Below, one piece after another: positions 36,681 through 49,278 of a stretch of 64,000 nt of DNA (within the stretch, counting starts at the first letter, position 1; the number at the start of each line of letters is the position of its first letter). The stretch is from Saururus chinensis (taxonomy: Eukaryota > Streptophyta > Magnoliopsida > Piperales > Saururaceae). Below the pieces are notes generated by a model that saw nothing but the letters and a program-made list of their open reading frames with translations, searched no databases and had not been told where the DNA came from. The position numbers were made by a program, and so were the translations under genes. The stretch is taken from positions 21,821,968-21,885,967 of the forward strand of contig CP141141.1 of assembly GCA_035235625.1 (NCBI GenBank). Reading direction: 5' to 3'.

Positions 36681-37715
36681 TGAGAGTTTAATAACCTTCT
36701 AATGGACCTAGCGGATCACTAGATTGCACTAGAAACCAAGACTTGACATGGACACATGCAAACCACCAACCTAATTTAGACGTTAACATAAGCTCCTCTT
36801 ATTTAGATCATTGTTGCTGGTCTTCAAGTCTTCTCCCTAAAGTACTCAAAACTTTCTTCTCCTTCCCTTGTCTCTATCTCTTTATAATCTTCAACAAGCA
36901 CCTCTTGTTGTATTGACTTTGGCCTTGTGAAAATCTTCAATCTTTCATTGAAGATATACTACAAAGATACTTTGAAATCTCTATGTATAAGCTCCTTTAG
37001 TTGTTGATTGTCTTCTTTAATTTACCTTGAACCTTCAAATCGAAGCTTAATGTAAAATCTCCTTTGGAAAATAATAAGAAATGGTGCAAACCCTTTTTCT
37101 CTTTTCTCCTCTAGGATTTCCTCTCTCAAATTTTGTGATTTCATAACCCTTATATAACTCCTTAAGTCAGTTTAGAACTTACTTTAATAAGGAATGAAAT
37201 TGACATCGGAATGTCTTAATTAGGTTAACCAGTCCTTAAAATAATCGATTGTTCTAAACAATTGGTCACTACTTATAATGTGTATGATACTCCAAGTGAT
37301 CGATCGATTAAGAAAGCGATCAATTGATAACTCTCGGCTTCGGATTGATCATTTGATAAGCCTTGTTTTCTAGCAACCAATTGTTCAGCCTATAGATTTA
37401 CCTTTTTACCCTAAATCCTTATGAAACCATTGAAATAACTTTTGAAACTTCTCTAAGTGATTTTTGTAAGAAAATGTGATCTGAATAAGCTTCAAAACCC
37501 TTTACCATTCTTCAGTTTTCTCCCTTGATAAATAAGAACACATTTTTTCCTATTTTTTAAGTCTGTCAATTACAAATATGACTCGACCACAACAATCTCA
37601 AAACATATTCCAAGACTCAATACATACACAATGTTTTCTTGATGTAGTTTTGACAAATAAATTAGCTAATAAACTAGACATATGATAAATATATTTTTAT
37701 AATCTCCCCCTTTGG
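36681..37715 (-). mobile_element. LTR-A copy 2 (3' LTR) with adjoining polypurine tract
   Basis: The plus strand starts TGAGAGTTTAATA, followed by the family core GGATCACTAGATTGC and AAACCACCAACCT; the LTR ends near 37701. Directly right is ATCTCCCCCTTTGG (37702-37715), the complement of CCAAAGGGGGAGAT, a typical copia polypurine tract. This orients the LTR-A family on the minus strand and makes this the 3' LTR of an element extending rightward. Length is about 1.02 kb against 1.24 kb for copy 1. Confidence 0.75.
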
Positions 37716-40700
37716 CTATGTCTTTTTAAAACACTACACATTTGAAAATCAAAATAAAATTACAACTCTTGACATGGTACGTTGACTTTTAAACGGTACA
37801 AAATAACTTGACACTATAAAGACTCAATGTAAACTCAATTAACTTAAACTCACTAATTTAGAATTAAGCTTGAAAAGCCTTTTTTATACTTATACCTACC
37901 CTGAACACTTAAAATCAAATTTATTTGAATAACATTGTTCAATCAGTTATAAAGATAAGCACTTTGATTTTCATTAATCACTTCTCCCCCCTTTTGACAT
38001 AAATAGACAAAAAATTAAATTAATAATTAATAAAAATATTCATTAAAGCTCCATCAAGTTATAATAATCACAAAAAGACATGAAAGTAAATAAAACCATC
38101 AAACCAACACATGTCCAATCACATATCTCATCATAAAAATCAGTTTAAAGAGTACATCTTATCATCATAGTGAAACATAAACAACTGAACAAATTTGACA
38201 AATGGAATGCATGAAAAATGATACAAAATAAATAAAAATTAATTTGTAGCTGCATCATCATCTGCACTCTGCTCCCCGTCACTGTTTGCTCGCGATCAAG
38301 GGCAATAAACCGTTGAAACACATCATCCTAAAACAATTTGAACTCACTCATTGTCACTAATCAATCATAATCTGTAGGTGCTAGTGGATCTAATGCTTCA
38401 TCTACTGCCTCTATTGAATCATGTGCTCCTTGCAGCTCATGATCATCACCCTGATGGTGAGATAACATCTAGTGAACCACTCCAAAGTTTATACGTCTCA
38501 TCCCTACCATGTTAGGATTTGTTCTGGGCACTCTAACATGCACCATTGTAAAAATCCATCATAAGATGTAAGGGTATGGCAACATCTCATGTGTGTGGCC
38601 ATGAAAAAACTCCATAATCCTCCCAAATATAATAGAAGGTAGATCAAGCTCCAGATGAGTCTGTGCTAGGAGGTGTAGCAATCATGTCATCATTTGGTCC
38701 ACTCTCTTCTTCCTAGCACTCTAAATATTGTATTGAGCAATCACATGTAGAAGTCTAAACTCTTGTGTCAACAAATGTGCAAGCAAGGACACCTCAAGCT
38801 CCAGAGCTCATGGCAAGCCAAGTAATATAGCAAACAACTCACTTCTGGTGGGAAGTCATATTCAACAAATGGGAATGTGAGCACTCTCCTCTCTCAAGCA
38901 ATCACAATGGCAATAATGTCAGGTGTCACTCTTACTTGAACTCCACCGGCAACTCCTATGAGGGCACCATCATCCTCCAAGCAGAGTGATGTATACCACT
39001 GTCTAACTAGCCTAGGGTAAACTTGTTGTACTGAGGTAGAAATGTTGGAAAAATACTCCATCCAGTATGCTTTGGCCTTTACCTAGGCAATTGTAATCTC
39101 TAATGGAATGTGAACTAAACTATGCTCACACCTAATCAGTCTAACACTCTCTAAACCGCTGCTAGATATCTAGGGTCCCTATGCCTAACTTAACTGTTTT
39201 TTACTTCTTTGCTCTCCCTATCTAGAATAATTGACACAAAAAGTAATCTAGACCTAGGCATAGACTAGGAATAAAGATATAACAATGATAAATATCCTAT
39301 AAGTTCAAACTACATAGAAATGAGCACCAAAAATTCAAATTTAAAATAAACTCTAAAAAAAATTTATGTCAAAATGACTCCAAATTTGAACCTAGGGTAA
39401 CTCATGACGAATAGATCAAACTTTTCTACTAGAACAACAGTCAATACTGACCCCGAACCCCCAATTTTAAAAAATTAAAAATTTCTTGAAAAAAAAACTT
39501 GAAACCGCATGAATGTTTCATGAAATCTTGAGTTTTAATGGATCAAAATTCTTAAAAATTTAACCAAAGCTACATCATATTATTTTAACATTCCTATAGG
39601 TTCATATCTCAAGAAAATCCATTTGAAATCAACTAAATAAAATAAAATTTGGTTTGTAATACCTTTGGTTGTGGTGAAATATGGGATTTAATTTCATGAA
39701 GAAAAGTTGTTATTTTTTTTTTATCAAAAAGCACTAAAATCTCCTCCATTCTCTCTCAAGAAAATATAGATGAAGTTTGGAGAGAAAAGGAGATGAATGG
39801 TGTAAAATAAAATTTAAAACTGAACTTCAACGCAAAAAACTCGACCAGTGATCAATCTGTTGGATGATCAATCGATCAATTGAGAAATAATTCTAATTTT
39901 TGATTTTTTTGAAAATAATGAAAATTGTAATAGTTCAAAAAATTGTAGAAAAATTTCAATAAATTCCTACAATTATTTTAAGAATTTCCCATCATAATAA
40001 AAAATTTATGAAATCTACAACAAAAATTCAAAATCAAACACTTCAAATCAACAAAGTTGAGATCTTTGATAATTTTTTAATCAGTTCTCTTTTATTCTAA
40101 GTGCATCCACAGATTATGTTCATTCATACCTTGCCTTAGATAACTTAACCCTATTAGTATGTGATTGCCATTTTTATTCTCTTCTTTTTGTTACAATAGT
40201 CCTCTTCTATTAGTTTTGAATAAAAACCACCAATGTAGTCAACTCTTGTCTCTTTTAATCTTAAATCTCATGATATCACTCTTAACCAAACTGAAACCAA
40301 TTTGTTTATACCCTAGTAAAGACTATGTTCACATTTTTGGACTATCTTCAACTAAAATATATGAACATGATTTTTCTAAAAAGATAAAAATAATAAAAAA
40401 GCTCATAATTAACATGCCCATGCCTTTTTTTGAGTTATGATATTTTTTCCTCAATCTATTTCTCTAGGGCTTGAATTTTTCTAAATCCTCTCCACTTGCA
40501 TCATCATTTATTTTCCTTTTGCATTCATTTTTCTTGATGTCAAATGGATAAGAGCTTCACACTAGCATACACAGACCTAAGTAGGTAGCCTTTCTCATCA
40601 TCTTTACGATGACAATTCCATTATCTAAAGAGATATTAAAGTACATAAGATTCATAAGCATTTAAGTACAATTAATTAATTTTTTTCTTTAAATTCTAAA

Positions 40701-40773
40701 TAAAAATCTTGCCAAAGATCCTCTAACTTGATCACCTAGACTCTACTAAAATTTAAATGTCTAAGTCAACTTA
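37716..40773 (-). pseudogene. LTR-A-linked internal region with a degenerate retroelement ORF (about 38240-39130)
   Basis: On the minus strand, between about 39130 and 38240, a frame broken by stops gives stretches such as EYFSNISTSVQQVYPRLVRQ, GVQVRVTPDIIA, LELDLPSIIFGRIMEFF, HEMLPYPYILWWIF and MVGMRRINFGVVH. The order and spacing recall the 'putative plant transposon protein' domain found as an extra ORF in plant LTR elements. I recognise it only by pattern. It lies just upstream of the LTR-A polypurine tract on the same strand. No pol motif was found. The rest, up to 40773, is AT-rich with a GATCAATCGATCAATTG cluster near 39870 and no supported gene. Confidence 0.45.
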
Positions 40774-43618
40774 TGTCACAACCCGGATATTTAAGTCACA
40801 AATTGTTTTTTCTTAAGTGCAAAATAAACTATTCGATTAAATATCCAGGTCATGATAATTGGGGTTCACAAATACGAATATCGAATCATATGATATTATT
40901 ACACATCTCAAAAATCTATAAAGAATAACACATCCAACTTAGTACAAGTCTATAATTAGTCTGGAAATAAATAACTAAGTTGACTCTCACACCAAAAATA
41001 CAATTACCTACTAGAATTGTAGAAACAAGAAACTACATCACATGCTCGCATGTGTTAGTCTTACTAGTCCTTGTCTGAAGAACCTCTAACCAACCAAACC
41101 AAACAAAAACAACAACAAAACCTCTCTACCCTCAGGAGAAGAGTTTCCAAAAGAACAAAAGGATTTATTACTGTTTTTTGGATGAGGCCAACATCTCCAA
41201 TATTATTCCAACAAGATCAGATCCAAACGTAGTTTTGCCTAGAAACTACAGTATCTCAAAAGGTATAGCATTAAACATGCAATGATTATATTTTTAATCA
41301 ACCTACATGTTATGCAAGTCCATTAATCATTCTACTTGTTCTAATTAAAAATCAATAACAATCAATATCATTAATTATCTCAAAACCCTTGTTCAATAAT
41401 TAATACCCCTGTCTAATCCCTTGGATAGATAGACAGATCATATGTCAACTAGAATGACACATGATACTAATTACCCTTCATTGTTTTGACCAGACTCTAC
41501 GTTTAAAATATTACAACTCACAATGAAGGTCAATACACTATAATCGCAATGTAAGGAAATAGGATCACAATATAAATATGTGTTCACTTAGAAATAACTC
41601 AACACTCTAAGAAATCTTGACATACCCAACGCCAACATTGTAGTAGACTACTTAACAAAACCTTGACCCAAATTCCCAGGGCTCTCATAACCTGCACGGA
41701 TATGGAGAAGTGGATCCCAACTATGCTCATGGACACATATTGGCGAGAAAAATAAGCCTCCCATGATGCTTATGCAACTCCACTTTTCTTACACACTATA
41801 TGGTCCCATGAAGACATGCGGGAAACCTGCAGTAAAGACATCGCTGGCCAATACCCAAACCATCGTGGCAATGAAAAAGTGTACAAGTATCACAATCTCC
41901 AACCTTCCAACTCTAGGAGAAATGTCTTTAAAGACATAAATAATGTAATTCATAGAAGCCTAGGGTCTTTATGACAACTAACTCCCCCAAACATTCAAAA
42001 TTTAGACTCGATTATTTTTATCCAGTCAATATTTGTCCAACCAATTGGGTCATCTTCACATTGAGAGCCAGCCCAGTGAGCTATGACCCAGAGAACATCC
42101 CAAACCTTATTAGTCTCCATGAGACTATGCTAAACTCCCATAACTAGCCTCAGTTTATTAACCAATGCAAGTTCCCTTGTCAGAGCCCTTATTCACTCCA
42201 TGAACCGGTCTCAAACCTTATTTAAGGTATTTTAGTCTTTATCTTGATTAGGTGTTCTCTCCCCAGCCCAACGGTAACCAATATCGCTTGATTAATCTTT
42301 ATTAATCTTAAGTTACTATTATAAATTTACGCATCAATAATAAAAGCATGCATCATAGTAGGCAACATAAATAACATTAAGTCACACAAGTCCTTAATAA
42401 AACATAGGCCCATTGCATTCATTTTTCGGGCTACGTCTCAGTAAATTCAAGCTCGAGAATGGAAATAACTCCAACATATCATGCAAGTTACATGCATACG
42501 ACCCTAGTAGATCGATGTACTATGTTGCAGACACGTATAGTACGCTCCCTTATTCGATGAAAATGGAATAGGCTGCCCCTAACGACATTAGGGTAATTCT
42601 ACCACCTGGGGTATGGTACTATCCCTTGGGTCATTCTAGTCATCTCACAATCCTTTCATTGATTTTATATCATTGACCTCTTTTGACACTCTACTCTCAA
42701 ATTGTCTCGCGCTTCCATTCACACGAATATGGGCGATCCGCTTATAGGGTATTTCTATCATTTTCTTCATGACTTTTTTGAACTCTATTTTGTCCATAAC
42801 TAAGCTCAAGGGTACTCCTTGACGTTGCATACTGGGGAAATTTATTTCCATTTAACGGGGTCGTGAACCCCTTGAACCAACCCTGGTTCATTTAACAGTT
42901 TCACCCTTAAACCTAGGGGTAAAACAATCAATTATCAAATTAATGAGATTTCCCCCCACAATGTGAATTATTCTATATTTAGGGTACACTTACACCTATC
43001 ACTGGGGGTTTTTTTCCCCAATCTTTAACTCCTCTCCTAGGCCCCTAAACTAGAGCCACTAAATCCGGTAATTGAATAGTACACATTGGTTCGACTATAA
43101 GGGGTAAATTGATTATTTCACAACCTCTGGATTTTTTCCCCAAGCTGAAACTTGGTCAAGATATTCTACATGTTCTCATGGTCATTTTTAGACTTTTTCT
43201 GAATTTATCTTGACTATTTTAACCCACTAAACTGGAATTAGTTTAGATTATCTTTTTTTGTAAGGTTGGACCAAATCGGGTAAATATTACATGTGAACTA
43301 GTTGTCTTCAACCTTGGGAAAGTTCATAACAGAGAAACCGATGCCCCGTTCTGGACCTAAGAAAGTGAGATGGAAGGGTAAATCTCTGATGACTGTGGGC
43401 CATGGAGTCAACATCCAAACTTCATTTTGCACTATTTGGAATTCCATTATAGTGTCATGGGTGGGACTCATGTCCTCTTCCTATCTTGCTCAAGACAATG
43501 AAATTTAAATTCCAAAGAGGCTACATAGCCATTCTCAATCAAAAATATAATCCTTCATGCACTACTCAATTCTAAACACATGATTTATTTTAATAAAAAT
43601 CCTACCCAATATGTAATA
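40774..43618 (-). mobile_element. LTR-F: possible long LTR, right end unresolved
   Basis: It begins TGTCACAACCCGGATATTT, which has the same form as the left end of reversed LTR-D (TGTCACGCCCCGG). The 2.8 kb that follows has no coding sequence and the low-complexity character of the other long LTRs. A convincing matching end and target duplication were not found; LTR-C copy 2 starts at 43619 and may have landed in or beside it. Confidence 0.4.
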
Positions 43619-45620
43619 TGTGATGTTTGAAATTTTTCATCATATTTTCTTAAATTTTATAAAAAAATTTAGCAACACAATAGCTGTAAATCAGAAGAAG
43701 AAAAAAGGATGAATACAAAACCCGTGAAAGCCGTTTTATAATTTAAAACATCACACAACAATTTTTACCATACAAATTTTTTCTCATTCGATCAAATATC
43801 TTACAACCAAACCAAACATTAGGCGCTACTAAAAAATAATTGCACAAAATAAATTGTTATGATCATAGACATTAAATACAAATCTATCCCAGACATCCCT
43901 GAGTGCAAGTCCCATAAACAGTCCATAGTATAATCCAAATTACAAGTCCAGAAAGCATAAAAACTTTAATTCTCATCTCACCCAACACGTCAGATCATGG
44001 TACAAAATAATACTTGCAGTGAGTCAAGGAAAATACCTTAGTTAAAGGGAATCAATCCACCCACGGGAACAAGTGTCCATCTTTAGGAGTTCTCCATCAC
44101 AAACCTGCAAAAGCCTCCCAACCATCGAGGCTAAAACATTAGGGTAAATGAGTATTTTCATACTTAGTAGGAAAATACCCAGTAGGAGAGTTCTAAACAA
44201 TGAACTTGGCAAGTAAATACATAGATGTGTATATGCAACTCAAACATGAAGTAGACATGCATATAATAATCATGCACATACGCATACAATCATGCCAAAT
44301 AAATACCATCAAACCAATCTTATACTTACACTCCTAATCAGTCTTACCAACTTACTCATACAATCGTACACTTACTCATCAACTTACATATACTCGTACG
44401 ACCTTACTCATCAACTTACATATACTCGTACGACCTTACTCATACAATATTACTAATATAATCTTACTTGTATGACCTTACTCATAGAATCGAACTTGTA
44501 TGACCTTACTTGTATAATCTTACTTGTACAACCTTACTCGTACAATCTGATTCCAATTCTTACTCTTACATTCTTACACATAACTTACACATACTCTGAA
44601 ACATACATATATACTTACTCTTAAAGTGGTACACATACTATCAACCATTGAAGCTCATTACAATTAATAAGCTTCAGTGTCAAAATGGAAAGAAATATCA
44701 CTCAAGCATCACCTTTACCTCCGGGAGTGACTAGACACCATGGACTTTTTCGAAGGCAAGGCACACCAATGCTCATGGGGCACATGATCAAACAAGTAAG
44801 AGCCGCTCAATGATACAACTTACCTTAGTGCGCAAACATAAATGCCCATACTTTAAGGGCTATACAAATGCCCATACTTTAGGGGTCTTATAGTGCTAAT
44901 TCAAGACATAATCATACAATATCACTCTTGGGTCAGAATCTTACAATGTCACTCTTGGGCAGAAATCATACAATGTCACTCTTGGGCAAAATCATATAGT
45001 GCGCTCACAAGAACATCAAACATATGGGCTTAATACAACACACAGACCAAATTGAAAACATACATCTCTCTCAGCATAGCATCAGATGTATGGGCTTAAA
45101 TATAGCATACAGAGAACATCCCATAGGATAAACATCATAGCAAGACATGAAAAATGCTCAGTTGGCCCATTATTGGCTAGCTCAAACTCAGAACTTAATC
45201 CATCGAAACCCTCAGGTCTCAAACTCACAATGCTATCATTTTCTTTGCTTATAATTCAAGTTTATATTAAGTAAGTTTTGTAGGATAATTATGTCATAAA
45301 AACTCTCAATCTTATATTCTTCCACTGATCTATCCTAAGCTGAGCTTGTTCTGAAACCCTAGTTTGTTAGGGCAGCAAACTTCACTTACACATCCATCTG
45401 ATAATCATAACTAACCACCAAACATATCCTTACATATTCATATAGTCTTCGCCATCACCTTATGGCCAAATCCTCTCATTCAGATGTCAGCAAACCTTTT
45501 ACCGTCCATCACCAATACATTTGCTCACACACATACATATATCTATCACATTGGTGTATAGCCATTATACATACATATATCCATCACACATACTTATAAC
45601 ATATACATACTTTCTATACA

Positions 45621-45890
45621 TAGCTTACAAACATACTCGCTAGCCATCATTAGCATACACATAATCTACATACATAGCTTACCAACATAGTTGTTAGCCA
45701 TCATTAGCACACACATAATCCACATACGTAGTTTACCAACATCCTTCTTAGCCATCACTAGCACACACAAAATCCAGATACATAGCTTACCAACATACTC
45801 GCTAGCCATCACTAGCACATATATATTCTACACACGTAGCTTACTAACATACTTGCTAGTCATCCCTAGTACACACATACTCCACATACA
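45621..45890 (+). repeat. 54-bp tandem repeat, five units, in LTR-C copy 2
   Basis: TAGCTTAC(C/A)AACAT...TAGCCATCA(C/T)TAGCA recurs with starts at 45621, 45675, 45729, 45783 and 45837, exactly 54 bases apart. Copy 1 has only about one matching unit near 23170-23240. Because 54 is divisible by three, a repetitive open frame (45691-45906) appears; it is not a gene. Confidence 0.9.
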
Positions 45891-46662
45891 TCAAACATAC
45901 TTTTAACTCACATTCATGTCATATGCATTTCAACATGGCATAATTTATCCTCTTACATCATGCAAACAGATCATGATTTAACATCCAATCATCAAATTTC
46001 AATCATCCTAGCATGCTTCTACACATTCAAAGCATACTATCATGAAATTATGAGTTCAAAGCTCTCCTACCTCGTAATCTATGACGTTAGATAGTGAGCA
46101 CATGATAGTGGCAACATCGGCGGTGGAGTTAGCTACCAAAAGCATTGGCAAGCTGAGAGAGCTACTTCCCCAAAGGTTTAGGAAGCACCGACTAACTGAA
46201 GGTTAGTCGGCGGCTGAGAAGTACTCAGTCGGCCATCAGACGTCGAAATTGGTTGTAGACAGCACCGAACATCATCGATTTTGCATCTACAAATGTAACG
46301 ACCCGTTTTCCGGTTACGCTTAACCCGGGTGGGTTAAGCGTAATTCGGTAATTTTTCATTAAGTGTCGGGGGGGTTTCAAGGGGTGAAACCCCTGTAGAT
46401 GGGTAGAGCTCGGAGTAACAAGCGTAACGATTTGAAGAACACGCAAAATGGAGGCCGGGAGCGAAAGCTACGGCCTCAGGAAGCATGCCGCATGGGCGGG
46501 ACCCACATGAAAGTGCGGGATAACCTATCCATGTGTGGTCTTGTTTCGAAGGTCTCGTCGCACGAGTCCATCGGTAACAACAGCGTGGGATTCCAACGTA
46601 GAGGTTGGACGTTATCGCTCTTTGAGTTTTGGATATTATTTAAATAAAATAATATCATTCTG

Positions 46663-46757
46663 GATAGGATCGATGATGCAGTGGATAAGATCGACGACGA
46701 AGCAGATAAGATTGCTGACGAAGCGGATAAGATCGTTGACGCAGTGGATAGGACTGA
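46663..46757 (+). repeat. 21-bp tandem repeat in LTR-B copy 2
   Basis: Units GATAAGATCG(A/T)(C/T)GACG(A/C)AG(C/T)(A/G) and variants start at 46663, 46684, 46705 and 46726, with a partial unit at 46747. LTR-B copy 1 has only one comparable stretch near 12090-12110. Confidence 0.85.
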
Positions 46758-47610
46758 CACGTGTCAATCCTATCTGCCATGTGTCAGCCTCACGTTTATC
46801 TAGTTTTTCTATAAATAGCATCCTGAGTCTTTAGTTTAAAGGTTGAGAACTCTCTCCCACGGTCCTGAATCCTCTCCCACGTTTCTGTGTTCCCTCTAAC
46901 ATTCAAAAACTTCTGTTCTTCATTTCTCACTCATTTTAAGTCTGATTCGAGTCGTTCTTGAGGCGTTCCTAGCTAATTCGAGGGTGATCTATGCAATGGC
47001 ATGGTCCATTCCTCGAGTTAGCGCTCCTAAAAGGGATGAACGACCCGGGGCAAGAGGAGGCTCTGTCTGTTACCCTTCGGCCCCGAGAGAGAGAGAGAAA
47101 GAGAGAGACGGCCCGGAGAGAGAGGAGGCTCCATCCTCCGTTACCGGGCCGGATCAAGAGAGGTGGCCCGATGTAGGGGAGACTCCGTTCTCCACCGAAT
47201 GGCCACTATGTGTGAGGAACGCCCCGAGTAGGGAAGGTTCTGTCCACCGCCTACGGGCGCAGACAACGAGAAGTCTCCGGGGAAGGGGAGAATCGGTCGG
47301 TCAGTCGGTCATCTTTCGGCGCAAGGTGATGAATGTATGGAGGCTAGAGGAGGCTCTGTCCGCTGTCTCTGGATCTGAAGGGGAGGACGCCCAGAAACGA
47401 GCATCCCGAATACACTACCTCGTGAGACATTAGGGGCGTAAGCATTTCCTAACCTCCTATTTTTTAATTATAGAATGGTATATGCTAGTGATGATGATGT
47501 GTGCTATGCTATGATCTATATGTTTTCCATGATATGTGCTCATATGCCATGAAGTGCTATGATCCTTTATGTTCCGATATGTTATGCTCATATATCATGA
47601 TGTGTGTTGT

Positions 47611-47850
47611 CCCGCTCTAGCTTAGAGCGAGACGTGTTGTGTGTGTGTATGTCGGCTTATATGCCATGATCGATGTGTGCTTTTATGCTATGATGTGTGT
47701 TGTCTCACTCTACGATAGAGCGAGACGTGTGGTGTGTGTTCAGTCTCGGCTCAGTGATGGAGCGAGACGTGTGAATGTGATGTATCCGCTCTGGAATAGA
47801 GCGAGGCATGTTGTGGTGGTCGTGTGGTGGTCGTCTCTATGATAGAGCGA
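47611..47850 (+). repeat. Array of five small hairpins, CGCTCTA-NNN-TAGAGCG type
   Basis: CGCTCTA GCT TAGAGCG (47613-47629) is a perfect 7-bp stem with a three-base loop. Versions follow at 47708-47720 (CTCTA/TAGAG), about 47745-47765 (weak), 47787-47803 (CGCTCT/AGAGCG) and 47835-47847 (CTCTA/TAGAG). Each is followed by GCGAGA(C/T) or a near variant and a TGTG-rich spacer. Confidence 0.8.
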
Positions 47851-49278
47851 GATATGTGTTGCCGGTGTTTTATCAGGTTTTCATATAACTCCGATTAAAT
47901 ATTCGGAGATACGTACTTTATACGTATGTGTTTTTGGTGTGCCCGTTGTATGTAGTAGCCAATAGGTAGAACTACGTCCGGATTCGATCGTATTGGAGTA
48001 ACATCGTGGATGTTATCCGATATGTACGTAGGCAACCAACGGCAATGTGACGTTGGCCCGGTCCAAATTAGTTATATAATTAGGCCAGTTCTTGCCTACC
48101 CACAACGGGGCGCTAAAGTTCCGTAGCGCGTAGAGGAAGGAGAAGGCTCTCGCACTAAGAGACGGACGCTCCCGGTTCTGGGTTTGGTTTTCGTCATTTT
48201 TGGCACCCCCGGCCTAGGTCGGCTTGCAGGCCGGGGCGTCACAACAAGTTCTCACATAAGGGCAGAGGACGTGGGTCGATGCTCAAGGATGAAGGAGAGG
48301 TGGAGGAGGGCTTTGGTGGTCAACTCAAATGGTGACAGAGCCATCTGATGGTCAGGCAGCGTGAATGCAGCGCTTAAACCCTAAACCACACACCTGACTA
48401 TTTGCACACGTGGCCAAAGGGAAGGGGGAGAGAACTGGTTGGAGGCAGCTCATGGACACAAAGTGTGACATGTCTAGGGCATTGGTGGTGGCTGATCGAA
48501 GCGGTAACATCGCCGATCGCCACCCACAACCAAAACAATTGTTGCGGGCGGCTATGCATCTCGCACATAAAAGGGTAAAGGGATGTCTTAGGGTCAAGCG
48601 GTGGCAGAGCAAAGGCCACGGTTTAACAAGGCTGACCCCAAGCCAGCCGGAGGCCAATTGGTGACCGGAGGTGTCATAATGGAAAAACAGCCACGAAGGG
48701 TCATACGGTTAAGATCCAAATCAAGGTAGAAGGGCAAAGCAGGACAATAGGGGCGAAGCGGGGTCAGAAATGGTAACCCCCAATAGACATCGGGGCGAGG
48801 TAGGCAGGACAAAGTCCAACCGGAGTATATTTGGTGGCCGATGGCTGAAAACATACCAAATGCGGCCACTTTGGGTTGTTGGGCAGAAAAAAAATATTTT
48901 TCAAATGGTTTAGATTAGTAGGGTGGAGGAGATGGAACGTAGCGGCAGGCAGCTAGGTTGGGCTAGGGTGGTGGTCATACCTTCGCCAAACCAAGGATAA
49001 CCGAAAGGAGGTGGTCGGGAGGCCGGACAACGATTGGAAACACATCAGCTTCTCCAAAAACAAACTGGACAGTGAGAATGAAAAACTCGAAGAAAACACC
49101 AGCAGCTTACAGAGGAGCGAGGAAAATAAATAACCTTAAGCAAAATTAGAGTTCAAACCCAAGCACAAGAAATCAAACTACAAAAATTTAAGCAATGTTC
49201 AAAAGAAATATCATGGCAAATCTAATTGATGTCAAGTAGCAAAATCTATCTTTCAATTATTAATCCTCAACTACCAAT

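Larger units (their letters stand above)
46294..48243 (+). mobile_element. LTR-B copy 2, solo LTR (1.95 kb) inside LTR-C copy 2
   Basis: Ends are TGTAACGACCCGTTTTCC and GCCGGGGCGTCACA. The flanks ACAAA (46289-46293) and ACAAG (48244-48248) are a target duplication with one change. It matches LTR-B copy 1, for example GGAAGCATGCCGCATGGGCG near 46480, GAGTCCATCGGTAACA near 46560, and the GGGGAAGGGGAGAAT-type units near 47050-47300. The GC-rich middle gives a 149-codon open frame (46984-47433) with no recognisable family, best read as incidental. Confidence 0.88.
43619..49200 (-). mobile_element. LTR-C copy 2, reversed, split by LTR-B copy 2; right end approximate
   Basis: The left end TGTGATGTTTGAAATTTTTC aligns with the reverse complement of the LTR-C end (TGTCACGCCCGAGGTTTTTC); most differences are C-to-T or G-to-A. 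Later blocks match in order: AGTATTTTCATACT...AGTAGGAAAATACC near 44150, GAAGCTCATTACAATTAATAAGCTTCA near 44650, GACTTTTTCGAAGGCAAGGCACACC near 44740, and GAACTTAATCCATCGAAACCCTCA near 45190. After LTR-B copy 2 it resumes at 48244 in a G-rich block that corresponds to the reversed C-rich block of copy 1, and fades by about 49200. Confidence 0.75.

Noticed and set aside
40774..43755. LTR-F ending at ACATCACA (43755) or at ATTACA (43291)
   Set aside because: Neither choice gives a target duplication, and 43619 onward aligns better with the reversed end of LTR-C.
46984..47433. 149-codon arginine- and glutamate-rich open frame
   Set aside because: Lies within LTR-B copy 2, driven by GAGAGA and GC-rich repeats; not kept as a recognisable frame in copy 1.
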